The notes beneath the pieces were generated by a model. It searched no databases. It worked only from the letters and a program-made list of their open reading frames with translations, and was not told the DNA's origin. The position numbers and the translations under genes are program-made. 64,000 nucleotides of DNA from the NCBI RefSeq assembly GCF_000151315.2, contig NW_011887295.1, positions 248,001-312,000 of the forward strand, in the 5' to 3' direction. Numbering within the stretch: position 1 is the stretch's first letter; each line of letters starts with the position of its first letter. Shown one piece after another: positions 29,490 to 41,391 of the stretch. This stretch comes from Capsaspora owczarzaki ATCC 30864 (taxonomy: Eukaryota; Opisthokonta; Filasterea).

Positions 29490-31631
29490 ATGGCAAAGAA
29501 GCGTCGCGGCGGCAGCTCCAAGCAGCAGCAAGGACAGCAGCAGCAACCCAAGGACGTCGACCCGTTGCTGGGCGACGCGGGCCACGCGAGCGACAGCGAC
29601 GACGGCGGCGGCGAGGATGTTGTTGCGCATCATGCGGGCTCGCAGCAGCAGCAGCAGCAGCAGGCCTTCGACGACGGCAGCTGGCTGGCGACTGCGCACG
29701 CGTCGCAATCGCACCAGGCGCAGCAGCACCAGACCGTGGCTCCGGCCGCGACAGGCGTGCTGGTCGACTTTGGCAGCGACGCGGCGTCGGGTTTGGGTTC
29801 GGTTTCGGTGTCGGTTTCGACTGAGCAGCAGCCTCTCTCTACCGCTGCTCCTCAAGTGCCGTCGTCGTCGAGCATGGCAATGCACTCGCAAGTCACGCCG
29901 ACCAAGCCCGCATCGACAGTGCAGCCTGCAAAGGCGCTGCCGAGACACCTGCTGGGCGCTGCGGACGAGGACATGGCGCGCCAGGTCAAGCAGGCCGCAA
30001 TGCTCTACAATGTGGGCCAGTCCTTTGACGAGGTGGCTCAGCAGAACGTGGCCAAGAAGGCTGCGCTGCAGGTCAACACCAGTGCTTCCGGACAGCTCCC
30101 ACGCATCGGCACCGAGCGTGCTACGCTGCTGGGCAAGGAGGCGCCTGTCGACCGCCTCAACGTTGCCTTCCTGATCTTCTTCCTGCTGGGCGTCGGATGC
30201 CTCTTCCCGTGGAACGCCTTCATCACTGCCGAGTCGTACTTTGGCGACCGCTTCAACGGAACCGCGTACGAATCGTCGTACTCAAACTACTTTACCTTCA
30301 CGTTCCAGGGGACCAACATTCTGTGCTTGGCTCTGAGCCTCCGTCTCCAGCACCTCTTCCCCGTCAAGCTGCGCATTGTCGGTCCGTTCGTTGTCCAGTT
30401 CATTTCCTTCCTGCTGACCACCATCATGGTCAAAATGGACTCGGTTTCCGTCGAAGGCTTTTTCGGCTTTACCCTCGTGACGGTTATTCTGTGCGGTGGC
30501 ACAACGGCCTTCCTGCAAGGAGGATTGTTTGGTCTTGCAGGCATGCTCCCCGCGCGATACACTGGCGCACTCATGTCTGGCCAGGCGCTGGGTGGCATTA
30601 TCGTGTCCCTCGCAAGCATCTTCTCCACCGTCGGCTCGAGCAACCAGCAAGTCAGCGCGATTGCGTACTTTACCGTCTCGGTGGTTGTCATTCTCGGCTG
30701 CCTGATTGGCTTTTTCGTTCTCTTGCGTCTCCCCGTGTACAAGTTCTACATGGAAGTGGCCGACCACCACAAGGCTGTCCAAAGCCAGTCGCGCATCAAC
30801 CTCCTTCGCGACAAGCAGCAGCGGTACGGCTCGGGCGAAGGCTCCTCGCCCCTCCTGTCACCCTCGCGGTTGAGCGATAACATGCTTTCCTCTCCGCTGG
30901 ACTCGAGCGTTATCGTCAATGGCCCGATGGGTGGAAGCAGCCCCGCACCGCCGTCCCCGACGCCCTCAACCTACAGCACGACCAGCCCCACCAAGATGCG
31001 CCTCAGCATGTTTCGGCGGCGTAACGGCTCCAACCACGACTCTGAGCGCGGATCCCAGATCACCGTCGCTCGAAGCTTTGACTTTGGCGACGTCTGGAAG
31101 CGCATCTGGCCGCTTGCCCTCGCTGTGGGCTACAACTTTTTCGTTACGCTCTCCGTGTTCCCAAGTATCACGAGCTCCATCAACTCGTACACGGCCGCCT
31201 CCGACCCAGACAATTACTTTTTCAACAATCTGTTTACGGCAGTCTCTTGTTTCTTGTTCTTCAACCTCGGCGACTACTTTGGCCGCATCCTTGCTAGCTG
31301 GTTTGCCTTCCCTTCCGCCAAGTACGTCTGGATTCCCATTCTCTTGCGCACCATCTTCATCCCCTTCTTTATGCTCTGCAACATTAGCGGGACCCGACTC
31401 GACGTTGTCTTTACGAGCGACGCGTGGCCTTTCATCCTGATGGCACTCTTTGCCACCACCAACGGCTATTTCGGCTCGCTTTGTATGATGTATGCTCCCA
31501 ACAAGGTCGAAGTCCACGAGAAGGAGATTGCCGGTACCATGATGGTCTTCTGTCTGTCGCTCGGCCTGTCGCTCGGCTCACTCATCTCCTTTGGCTTCAA
31601 GGCGATTGTGACTGGCGTAAATCCATTCTAG
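29490..31631 (+). CDS. equilibrative nucleoside transporter (SLC29/ENT family)
   Basis: Single exon, 713 residues. Residues 1-210 are Gln/Ser/Asp-rich and cytoplasmic-looking (KQQQGQQQQPKDVDPLLGD contains a PLL-type acidic dileucine signal). The transport domain begins DRLNVAFLIFFLLGVGCLFP followed by WNAFITAESYFGDRF, the ENT signature in TM1, and proceeds through TYRGA-like ARYTGALMSGQALGGI and about eleven hydrophobic segments. A long Ser/Pro loop (QSRINLLRDKQQR to RRRNGSNHDSERG) separates TM6 from TM7, as in ENTs. The end GTMMVFCLSLGLSLGSLISF matches the last helices. Known role: facilitated diffusion of nucleosides across plasma or lysosomal membranes. The N-terminal extension is much longer than in animal ENTs (456 aa). 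Confidence 0.9.
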   Translation: MAKKRRGGSSKQQQGQQQQPKDVDPLLGDAGHASDSDDGGGEDVVAHHAGSQQQQQQQAFDDGSWLATAHASQSHQAQQHQTVAPAATGVLVDFGSDAASGLGSVSVSVSTEQQPLSTAAPQVPSSSSMAMHSQVTPTKPASTVQPAKALPRHLLGAADEDMARQVKQAAMLYNVGQSFDEVAQQNVAKKAALQVNTSASGQLPRIGTERATLLGKEAPVDRLNVAFLIFFLLGVGCLFPWNAFITAESYFGDRFNGTAYESSYSNYFTFTFQGTNILCLALSLRLQHLFPVKLRIVGPFVVQFISFLLTTIMVKMDSVSVEGFFGFTLVTVILCGGTTAFLQGGLFGLAGMLPARYTGALMSGQALGGIIVSLASIFSTVGSSNQQVSAIAYFTVSVVVILGCLIGFFVLLRLPVYKFYMEVADHHKAVQSQSRINLLRDKQQRYGSGEGSSPLLSPSRLSDNMLSSPLDSSVIVNGPMGGSSPAPPSPTPSTYSTTSPTKMRLSMFRRRNGSNHDSERGSQITVARSFDFGDVWKRIWPLALAVGYNFFVTLSVFPSITSSINSYTAASDPDNYFFNNLFTAVSCFLFFNLGDYFGRILASWFAFPSAKYVWIPILLRTIFIPFFMLCNISGTRLDVVFTSDAWPFILMALFATTNGYFGSLCMMYAPNKVEVHEKEIAGTMMVFCLSLGLSLGSLISFGFKAIVTGVNPF

Positions 31632-32082
31632 TGAACGACTGCCAAGCCACGCTTCATTCGAAGCCACGCTAGGACGGTCGTGAATATGTCTGTTTACTTT
31701 TGCCAAATTTTTTTGTCTTGCTTTTTCGAAATTTCTGCGTCGTGATTGTTTTTGCTTTGACCTTGATACTGTACGACAAAAACCACAAATTCCACGATAC
31801 AAAAAAACAAGTGCACCAGCGTGTCAGGTGTGCAAGGGGGTTATTGTGACGATTTCAATGAATTTAGAATATTAAGTCCAGATTCAACTCAACATCCACC
31901 AAATAATCAAACATGCCTGAGCACATGAAGAAGCAAGGAATACAACAAACAAGTCTCCACAACAGAAAACAAAACACACACACAGCTGTCTCCCAGCGGT
32001 TCCGAGCGGGAATGAAACAAAAAAATCGGGGTGACGTCGCAGCAGACAAGTACACGAGATCCATGGGCAGCCAAGGCGCGCG
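31632..32082. other. intergenic between converging transporter and GCLC genes
   Basis: 3' flanks of two genes; A/T-rich with no coding signal. Confidence 0.6.
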
Positions 32083-35000
32083 TTACTGAGCAGGTTGGGT
32101 GGGCAATGGACCAAGCAGCCGTTCAGCAGTGGCGATTCCATTCCCCAAATCAGCGCACAACTTGACGAGGTCGAACGCAATCGGGCCGGAGACGACCGAG
32201 TCCTTCTTGTACTCGGGATGCTGCTGCACAAACTCGCGCATCCATTTGGCGGTGGTAATCAGCTCGCCTAGAAACAAAAAACAAGAGATGTGCAATTTTA
32301 GTATAATCATCAAAAACGACGCAGCACCGGCATGGCCTTCTTTCTCACCTGAAGCACGCTTGGAAATCAGTTCAAAGTAGCTTGCGAGCAAAGAGCGAGA
32401 CTGGAAATCAATCTCCATGCTGTCCAAGTACTGGTTCAGCAGCGGAAGGAGACCAGGGAAGGCGCCCTCCTGCTCAAAACCACACCAAAAGAACAAACAA
32501 GCAAACAATCAGATCGAGTCAATCCACCAGCCTGCGAAACAAACAGCAAACACGTACCTGTCCATTGATGATTGTATTCACGTCCATAAGCTCATACGAA
32601 TCGTCATCCACGGCTAAGATGTGGAAAGCAGGAAGACGGTGAGAATGCGGAGGCTAAAACAAAAAGAGCTCGCGGCAATGCGCAGCTGGAAACAAACAGC
32701 AACAAAAAACTCACCGCGAGTAAGATTCTTTCGGAAGAAGAACTTGCCAGACGACACGGCATCACGCTTCTGCGCTGTTTGCATGTTTTCGTCAACCTGA
32801 AACAAACAAAAAATGGTAGGGGATACGCGGCATGAGCAACCATCCTTCATCACACGGACTGCAACAACGTGTCATTCAAACACCGCAGCAGCATACCTTT
32901 GAGATGGGAATGTAGAACAGCAGATCAAAGGAGAGAATGGCGCGGGTCAAGAGGACAATGAAAAGCGTGAAGGCGGCATTTTCAAAGTCCGTCAGCTGGA
33001 CCTCCATGACTCGGAACTCGACACGCCAGCCGATTGAGCTGTTGGGCGGCGGGGGCTTGAAGCGCATGGTCTGCCAGTTGGTCGACTGGATGTTTTCAAA
33101 GTGGTCCGATTCGTTCTCGTCGTCTTGGTTGAGACGCTCGCGATACACGACAAGCGGATCACGAATGAACAGGTGGGCAACGTGCTGCGCTAGGAGATGA
33201 TCAACACCTATGGCAACAGAAAGAATGGGGGGGGGGCAACGAGGAGCGCAAAAAGGGATGAGACAATGTTTTGCAGGTGCAGAGGCAGCTTGCTCTTCTT
33301 GTCAGACGTACCGCCGTTTCGCAAAGTTGCATAGTGACCGTGGTCCATCACAAGAGGAATATCGTTATGCGAGGCTCGAAGAGCAGGGTCTTGTGAAATG
33401 TACGAGTCGATGGAGTCGTATCGAGACTTTGGAATGACAAATCGACTTGACTTGAGCGGTGCCTTGCCCTGCTCCTCTTGCGTGCGATCATCGACAGACT
33501 GCGAGATGGTATTCCATCGGCAGTCAACGTCCGCAAGATAGCCGCGGAAGATTGGCGTAGCCGCGGTGAGAGCCAGCTAACCAGGTGGGAAGGCGAAAAA
33601 AAGAAAAAAAAGAAAAGAAAAGAAACCAAGATAAAAAGTTAGAGGAACAGGACTAGCAAAAAAAGTCGCATCCCGCAACAAAAGAAAAAAATTCACCGCC
33701 CATACCATGACTGGCGCAATCACAGCAAGCTGGTCGTAAAGATGGCGCGCTTCGTCAATGCTGCACGCCTGGAAGGTGACCTGTGGTTGATTGAGCGAAA
33801 AAGTGAGAAGCGAAAACGAGCAAACTTTTGCAGCAGCAGCAAGCAATTGCCCAAGGCTACTAGTACCTGTAGGCAGCAGCAACCCATGCCAAAGCCCATG
33901 GCATCCATATAAATGTGCTCGGGCAGAGCCGCCGCATCAGCTTCCTCATCGTCATACTTGGGCGCGAAGGGTTTGGGGGTGTTGACATCACGGAACACTG
34001 GCATGTTGATTGCCACTCGCTTGCCACGACGCTCGCGAATGTTTTGGGTCAAGGTTCTGTGCGCACAAAATCGGGCGGACAATCGAGTGAGTTGGTGAAA
34101 ACATCAACAGGCAACAGCGAGAAAAAAAAAGCGACAACGAAAAACACATACGGGAATCGTCGATGAGCATTGATGGCTTCATCGGGGAAGAACAGCGAGC
34201 GAGCAGCGGGACCGCGAGGAGCGGCAGGAGGCTCGGTGAAATTGGGCGTGCCGAGCAGCGGGAAGTTGGTCACTGTCAGCGCAACCTCGTTCGGCCTGAG
34301 GAGGGCCTGCACTGTCTCTCGTCGCAGCCGCATGTTGGACTCGACCGTCAAAAAGTCACTGATGGAGCCGGCGTACGGCTGTCCGGGAGTGCCTATCGAG
34401 GTGAAGAAAGAGCAGAGTATCAAGATTCATGTGCATGAGACATCTTTTCATTCAACAATTCCAGGGTGTATGCATGTACAAATGGGACATTGCAATGACG
34501 AGGACGAGCGAGGGGGAACAAACCTTCAATCATAAATCGGCCATATTCCGGGCGCCACAGCATCTTGAGCAGTTTGCTGTAGAGATCGAGAACAAGGCAA
34601 ATAGTACAAGTGCAAGTTGAGTCGCAGCACACGCATTCACATCAAGCGAGAAAGAACGGAAGAAAGAAGGAAAGAAAGACAAAAGATTTTCTCAGACGTA
34701 GAACACATACGCGAAACCGCATGCCTCCCGCTCTCTCTCGCTCTCTCCCTCTCGCTCTCAGTCTCTTTCTCTCACATCCATCATCACCAGCACATTGAAT
34801 AAGCCGACGTATCACTTTTCACGCACTTTCCACACACAGCTAAAAAAACAATGGGATTTTTGCTTTTTTTTTTTTTTCCGCAAACCAAACTCCAAAATCA
34901 TCCGCTGCCAATCATTCATCCATGCATCCCATACATCCATCCATCCCCATACATCCCTCTTCAGTTCATTTCAATGTTTGACATCCAACTTTTCCCTACT

Positions 35001-35146
35001 TCCTCTTCCTCCCTCTGTCCCATCATCATCATCAGGCATCCATCATACGACTATCATTGCTTTTCCCCCACTTTTTTTTTTCTCCTCATGTTACACACAC
35101 ACGGCGAATAAAAAAGAAAGAAAAAAAAAAATCAAAAAATTCGCGG

Positions 35147-35177
<31 letters not shown>

Positions 35178-35765
35178 CTCTTCTGTTTGTTTGACTGTTC
35201 ATTGATTTTCGTTGTTTTTTCCCTTCGATTTTTTGGTGAGCAATTTCGTCAAAGCCATCCATACACAAACTGATGGGTGTTCGTCGATGCTGTGCTGTTG
35301 TCCCTGTTTGGTTTGGTTTGGTTTTGGAGACACGCTTTTTCAATATGTCGAACAAAGGGCGCTTCCCTTCTTCTGCACTTACGCGTCGACGTGGTGCTCC
35401 TCCTGCCCAAGCTGCTCCAAGATGTACTGCGCACGCAGACACACACGCGCAGTGCGGTCGGCCTGCGGAGGGAGCTGCTCGTGCTGCTCGGCCTGCGCGG
35501 GGTGAGCATTGCCGCTTGCAGTGCTGCTGCTGTTGCCGTTGCTGCCGCTGCCGCTGCTGCTGCCGCCGACAGAGGCGCTGGGAATGAGCGTCGCAATAAT
35601 GTACTCGACCTCGTCGCCAAACTTGAGGCAGTCGCCGCGGCGGTCCTTCAGCCGGCGGTAGATGGACAGGAACTGCAGAATGCCATGGTGCCGCACAGTG
35701 TCAGGCACCCCCGACGCCTGGACGTCTGCCCAGCTGAGTGGCGTCCCTTCTGATAGCAAGCCCAT
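32083..35765 (-). CDS. GCLC: glutamate-cysteine ligase catalytic subunit
   Basis: Model: complement(join(32083..32267, 32349..32469, 32558..32613, 32715..32796, 32897..33207, 33312..33576, 33706..33780, 33867..34056, 34152..34392, 34524..34576, 35383..35765)), 653 residues (human 637). Matches throughout: [38 protein letters not shown] (metal/glutamate site), [100 protein letters not shown] and [11 protein letters not shown]. It makes gamma-glutamylcysteine, the rate-limiting step of glutathione synthesis, in the cytosol. After residue 60 there is a Ser/Gly-rich insert in exon 1 not found in animals. The last intron (81 nt) is open in frame. No regulatory subunit gene is seen nearby. Confidence 0.96.
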
Positions 35766-36040
35766 AGGTGTTGGAGTGGTAGTGGTAGTGGTTGTGGTTG
35801 ATGATGCTCCTTTGAACAGGAAACAGCAGAGAGAGAAAAAAAACAACAACGAAGACTGAACTTGCTCCCAAATGCGGAAGTCGCGCTCAGAAAGTGCCCA
35901 GAAATGCGCATAGCTACGTGCAATATCTTCCGAACGAGTTCAGCAAGTTGCCTCGGTTGGATGGATATAAGAAGCAAGAAAACAAACAAACGAGGAGAGT
36001 TGGACGCTATCAATGTTGTTCATTTCAATACACGCGCAAA

Positions 36041-37490
36041 TCAGAAGGTTTTTGCAACTTTGCGGAACTCTTTGGCCTTGGTTTTGGGGCACTGCATCTC
36101 GCACCAGCTGACAGGCAACATGCTTGCGCCTAAGAACACGTCGAAACAAGCGACAATGAGTGCCAAACCAAAGCAAACACTTGTTATTCAAAAGCTCGAG
36201 ATCCAGAATCGCAAACGACAAACCTGCTGCACTCTCGGCAAAGACAACACCAAGATCATTCTTGGACGTTGCCAGAAAATAGGAGCGCGAGTCGCCCAAT
36301 GAGATCTGAGAACAACAACAACAGCAACAACAACAACAACAACAACAACAAAACAAACGCGCGAACAGCCAAAAGCATGCCGCAATCATCACGTTCAGCG
36401 CTCAATTCGCTGACAACCATACACAAACATCGACACGGAGACACACCCGAGTAGAGTGCAACCAACAAACACACAGCATGCACGTACAACTTCAGCGCGA
36501 ACAATATCGCCGGGACGGAACGACTTGTACATTTCAACCTTGTCTTTCTCTGTTTCCCGCACGTCTTGAATTCTGCGTTGATGGTGACACGCACACGACA
36601 AGGAACGAGATTGATGTAAGCAAAAGCATTGGTCACAGCACAACGGCTGAATTGGGGAACGCGAGCCGTTGTAAAACTGCTTCTGGCACTCACCGAATCA
36701 TTCCATGGAAGGGTTCTCGCAGCGGACTTGATCCGACGCATAGAATATTAACTTTGGCAAACCTTGACGTGATGCTCGTGACCTAAACAACGATCGCGAT
36801 TGAGTGACGTTGCGCCCAAAGTGACAAAGTGAATCCAAAACTAATCCAAAACTATCTCTCTCTCTCTAACTTACCGTTGCAGTCACCACATTGCCAATCG
36901 CTGGAATAGGATTTGCGTCGTGCAGATCTCGCACCACATGAATGCTTGGCAACACCTATCGGAACACAAAGTCACAGTTCGAAGTTACTGCAGTTAGCTG
37001 GATGGGTGTAAAAGTCATTCCTGTCTTCCATTTCGATTCCGCCAGCCAACAAACCCCATTCAAAAGTCCCAAAGTATGCGTCTACTGGACAACAGTGCAT
37101 GCCAGAGTCTGCACGCCATCGGGCTAGGCGAGACCGACGATCACCGGCTGCTGGTCCATCTCGTCCATGTGTGTCGCTCAGTCATCGGTCCCCTTCCCGA
37201 CTGACCATGTCCTCGGTTACCTGTCGTGCTGACGCTGCTCCTGCTGCGTCGTTGTCGTCGTCAATCTCCATTGCATGGGACGCGGCAGCAGTGCTCGCGC
37301 TGGCAGCAGCATGCGCAGTGGTCGTCGGCTGCTGGACAATACGAAACCCAGCGAGCGCTGCGACGATCGTGCTGCCGCGACCGCCGATTGCGTTGAGGTC
37401 GTCAGGGCGCACATAGGTGCCAGCGCCGGGCAGAAAGTCCTGGGTCGTGCCGAGGCGGGTTCCCGGCGTGACAATCTCAACTTGCGCCAT
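36041..37490 (-). CDS. EXOSC1: exosome complex component CSL4
   Basis: Model: complement(join(36041..36129, 36224..36305, 36488..36572, 36694..36782, 36875..36955, 37221..37490)), 231 residues (human 195). N-terminal domain: VTPGTRLG, PGAGTYVR. S1 domain: GNVVTATVTSITSRFAKVNI, HGMIRIQDVRETEKDKVEMY, KSFRPGDIVRAEVISLGDS and YFLATSKNDLGVVFAESAAG. C-terminal zinc-ribbon-like part: MLPVSWCEMQCPKTKAKEF, RKVAK. CSL4 is one of three cap subunits of the RNA exosome, which degrades and trims RNA in nucleus and cytoplasm. An Ala/Thr-rich insert in exon 1 accounts for the extra length. Only one Cys pair of the ribbon is present, as in animals. All phases close. Confidence 0.94.
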
Positions 37491-37797
37491 TGTGCAGCCA
37501 GCGACAACAACAAGACTTTTGGACTGAGATGATCGGTTTGGGTTGGTAGCAAAGTGCACTCGTTCCTCATCAAAAGGTCACTCAGAAGGGCCTCCGAACA
37601 ATACAGTGGCAACAGTCATTTTTGCTCACAAATCATTAGCGAAGCTGGATTCACAAATAGTCAATCAACAACGAAACAACATAAACCCTCTCGCAAGCGT
37701 CAACAGGGATTGCGTGGTTGCGCGACAAGGCTAACTAGCGCAAGCAGAGCTGCGTACACACAAGCATGCACTCGCTATTCGAACTTTTCTCGTTCAC
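37491..37797. other. short intergenic stretch between CSL4 and scramblase
   Basis: No coding signal; includes the CSL4 promoter (same strand as scramblase, downstream of it). Confidence 0.5.
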
Positions 37798-39353
37798 TCA
37801 GCTGGAAAGCAAGGCAAAGAGCGAAAAGAGGCCCAGACCACTGCCGCCCCCGCTGTGGCGCGAGAAAAAGTCAAAGTCAATGCTAACTGCGCATGCCAAG
37901 CTCACTGCGCGCTCATCAAAGTACAGCGGGCGATCTCGCAACTCATTCGCGGGCGTCTCGGCTTCCAGCATGTCCATCTTGAGAATGTACTTGTGAGCAT
38001 CCGTGAACATTTCCGTCATGAGACCTAGAGAAGAGGACATGGTCGTGAAACAGCGAGCAAAATCATCCATGAAGGCAAATTGAGAACCGACACACAACAA
38101 CGAAAATGCAACAAATAACAATCACGTCTCCAACCTTTTCCGCCCCCCCCTCGCCCTCCCTGCCTTCCACAGACCCCTCCTCCTCTTCAACATCAAGTAA
38201 GTGCAATACCTGAGAAGTCCTTGTCAATCCGCGCAAGCAGCTTGCCATTGGGATCGCGCACATCAAACACCCAGGACCACAGACCCATGTCAACATCGCC
38301 CCACTGGTAGGAAGGCAACGTTGGGCTCCAGCGATTGCCAAAGTTGCCCATATCGAGTGACAATCCTTCGGCCTTCACTTGGCTATCTGGGGCTACGACC
38401 AAGGCATGCTCACGGTCAATCAGGTAGAGCTCGTACTTGCGACGCCACAAGTGCCACTTTTGCCGAGCAAAGCCAATCGGTCGACCCTCGTGGTCCTCGA
38501 CGTACACGGTCGAGTTGATCAGTGTGAAGGGGCGATGCAGGCGCAGCACCGGGTTGCCAGCCGTGTCCAGCACCAACGCCGTGAAGGGACGATGCAAGCG
38601 CAGAATCTGTCGCATAATGGCTGTGCCGAAGGTCTTTTTCTCCACGAGGTATCCAGCTTGGTTGCCCAGTGGATCTCGCAGCTCGTATCGATTTGCCTGT
38701 TCGAAGCCTGGGAGAACCAGCACGAATGAACAAAGAGATTGATAGTTAGACCGTTTTTCAAGGTTGTTTTTCGCTCACTTTCATCCATCGCAGTTGAGCA
38801 GTACCAATCAAGAGGTTGGCAAGCTCGATTTGCCGACTGATGATGAGGCCTGCATGGCTCAGCAGCGGCGCAGACGGGGAGTCCGAGTTCAGGACCTCGT
38901 TGCCCGTTCCCAGCAGAGCAGGATCCAGCGCTTGCTCGCTCTCCACAATCCCAGCGTCCGTGTGCTCAACAGCCTCGGCGTTCTGCTGCTGCTGCTGCTG
39001 TTGCTGCTTGCGGGGTCGCAGGACTCGGCTCTGCCTCAGCAAATGTTGTTGTGCGCCGCCCATTCGCGTGCGATCGTTTGGCACTGAAGAGAGACGCCCC
39101 AAAGCACAGTGTGTGAGCCAACACAGAGTCATATCAATTGAAAATCAGGCAAAACAGTCGACGACTTGGCTTTTTTGTTACATCGGCGAGTCGAGACGGA
39201 GCGGGTGGGTGCCTGCGAGATCAGACTCGGCTTGCTGCTCCAACTGCTGCTGCTGGTCAATGCATATCGACCCGTCGTCGTCGCTGAGCATGTCATGACA
39301 GATCGAGCTGCAGCTGCAGACGACATCCGAGACACGACATGGCGCAGCATCAT
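37798..39353 (-). CDS. phospholipid scramblase family protein, mitochondrial (AIM25-like)
   Basis: Model: complement(join(37798..38024, 38210..38707, 38805..39083, 39182..39353)), 391 residues. The first exon is rich in Arg/Ser/Ala and lacks acids (MMLRHVVSRMSSAAAARSVM), a good mitochondrial presequence. After a poly-Gln stretch ([10 protein letters not shown]) the scramblase domain has IISRQIELANLLIGFEQANR, YELRDPLGNQAGYLVE, LRLHRPFT (twice), FARQKWHLWRRKYELYL, GLWSWVFDV and DKDFSG. The C-terminal exon (MFTDAHKYIL) resembles the region before the Ca-binding and membrane-anchoring end, finishing in hydrophobic LGLFSLFALLSS. Fungal Aim25 has the same layout and mitochondrial location. The activity of this branch on lipids is not established. 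Donor GTACTG as in ARPC4. Confidence 0.9.
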
Positions 39354-39438
39354 TTCTTGAGGTGTGTGTGTTTCTGAGAAGAAGAAGAAAGACTGAGCAG
39401 TCCTCAAAGTTGCTTAGAAAAGCAAAAAAACAAACAAA
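39354..39438. promoter_or_regulatory. 85-bp divergent promoter region between scramblase and CMC2
   Basis: The two start codons face away from each other with only 85 bases between; a GT/TG and AAGAAGAAGAAAG stretch lies here. Any promoter must be shared or overlapping. No TATA box seen. Confidence 0.6.
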
Positions 39439-39546
39439 ATGGTGCATCCGAGCTTGTCTGAGCACTTGCACAACGACGAATGCAACAATGTGATTCAACA
39501 GGTAATGCATACATCAGGCTCGGAGTGATGAGTGAAATGGGACCAA

Positions 39547-39580
<34 letters not shown>

Positions 39581-39981
39581 CGCGTGGAAAATGGAACACC
39601 ACTCACACTAACCCGCCTCCCGCTCTGGTGAGACAGCTCCACCAGTGCCACTCAACACACTCGGTTGCCAAGTTCTGGGGCGCCTGCAACGATCTCAAGA
39701 ATGCGCTGGACGACTGCCTGGGCCGCGAGGTGCGGACTGTTTTGTCGATCAATCGCGCTCCGCCGCTGTGCCGTTGCTCACACGATTGCTTGATCATGAT
39801 ACAGTTTGAAGTGCGGCGGCTTCGGAATCTGGAAGAAGCGAGAGAGCGGAATCGGCGCGTGGACGAGGCGCGGGCGCTGCTATTGCCAATGTCAAAGTCA
39901 GACCGCGAGGATCTCACGCGCCGCCAGACAGAGCGAAGGCAGAATTGGGAGCGAACACACGCTGAAGGCGCACCTCAATGA
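39439..39981 (+). CDS. CMC2: cytochrome c oxidase biogenesis protein CMC2-like (twin CX9C)
   Basis: Model: join(39439..39501, 39637..39729, 39805..39981), 110 residues (human 79). It starts MVHPSLSEHLHNDECNNVIQ, like animal CMC2 (MHPDLSPHLH). Two CX9C motifs are intact: CNNVIQQLHQC and CNDLKNALDDC, the latter after AKFWGA. Such proteins are imported into the intermembrane space by Mia40 and oxidised into a helical hairpin; CMC2 helps assemble cytochrome c oxidase. The C-terminal 50 residues are a charged helix (LRNLEEARERNRRVDEARAL, LTRRQTERRQNWER) longer than in animals. The gene is divergent from the mitochondrial scramblase. Confidence 0.9.
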
Positions 39982-40389
39982 ACCCCCGTAGGACATGCGC
40001 GATTCAACGGCTGAGCTGTTGCAGTAACACATTTTTGTAAAAGTTGTAGAATTTTTTGTACTGTTCGGCAATCAATGCCATCATTGGATCCATTGGAACA
40101 AAGGGGCTGCAAAGGATGCCGGGATGGCACTTTGGAAGGAAGATCAAGTTTTACAAAGAATCGTAAATGGTGGGGGACCGAACATGGTGAAACATATCAG
40201 AAGCAAATCACAGCGACCAATTCGACACACCAAACACAAAAAACACACAAACAGACATATCGACGCACAAAAAAGTCAAAATACACCAAGCAAGCGCTGG
40301 TGCGACCGGCACGCATTGCTTGGAATTGGGGGAAGGAAGGAAGGAAGGAAGGAATGGAAATAACAGCGCTACTTTTTGTTGTTGTTGTT
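39982..40389. other. intergenic between converging CMC2 and Rab32
   Basis: Contains (GGAA)n at 40332-40352 and A/C-rich sequence; no gene. Confidence 0.6.
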
Positions 40390-41323
40390 TTAGCAGCATC
40401 CACCCTTGGCTTCTTGCTTGGGTTCTGGGCCGCCAGGGCGGATAATGCCATTCTCTTCGGGCGCAGGTTGGTTGGATTGGGTGTTTTCGAGGATCTTTGT
40501 GACGAGGAATCGGCAGGCCTTGTCAATGTTCAAGTTCTCCTTGGCCGACGTCTCAAACCACCCTGCAAAGCCCTTGTCTTCGCAGAATTTGTCCATTTGT
40601 GCGCTGTTTTTGACCAGGCCTTCCTTGGCAAGATCGCACTACAGAGGGGAAGAATTCGAAACGCAAAATGTGAGAAATCAACGGGTTGACGCCAAAGCCT
40701 GCACTCGAGAATCTGTCTCGACTCAACAGCCCCAAAACCAAGCGAAAAGACGCATACCTTGTTGGCAAGAAGCACAACAGGAATGTCCTCGCCTGTCGAC
40801 AGCTTGACCTTGGCGTCAATATCAAACTTCCACTTTTGCACAGCCTCAAATGTCGAAACACGGGTGACGTCAAAGACAATGATAGCAGCGACAGCCTCCT
40901 TGTAGTATACCTGAAGGGGTTGCACAAGTGAGAGTGGGGTGAAAGAACAAAACAAAAAAACCATCAACACAAATCCAAGCCAGCGTTTTGGGCTTCAGAT
41001 TTCCCACCACGTACTCGTGTCATGTTGCCAAAGCGCTCTTGACCTGCGATATCCCACAACTGAAGACGGACGACAGTGTCGGGCTCCCAGTTGATGACCT
41101 TGAGAGCGAAATCAACACCAATCTAACGCAATTCACAATTCACAGTTGAGCATGACAGTTGCGGGGGCCCAGAATCAAAACCAAAATGCCTGAAATGCAG
41201 CGTGCAACATACGGTGGCCTTGTAGTGCATGGAGAAGATGTTGTGCACGTAGCGCTTGATGATGCTGGTTTTGCCAGTGCCAATATCGCCGACGACCAAG
41301 ACCTTGAACAGGTACTCTTTCAT
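40390..41323 (-). CDS. Rab32/38-family small GTPase
   Basis: Model: complement(join(40390..40638, 40758..40910, 41015..41122, 41213..41323)), 206 residues. G1 VVGDIGTGKTSIIKR, switch I MHYKATIGVDFALKV, G3 WDIAGQERFGNMTRVYY, G4 LLANKCDL, G5 ETSAKENLNI and the C-terminal GGCC for double geranylgeranylation. Ile in WDIAGQ (most Rabs have Thr) and FALKV are hallmarks of the Rab32/38 group, which acts at mitochondria-associated membranes and lysosome-related organelles. An in-frame CTGCAG just before the codon Ala-Gly-Glu-Met may be a splice acceptor, so a short upstream coding exon is possible. Confidence 0.94.
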
Positions 41324-41355
41324 CTCGCCAGCCTGCAGTCACGCCAAGCACAGAG

Positions 41356-41391
<36 letters not shown>

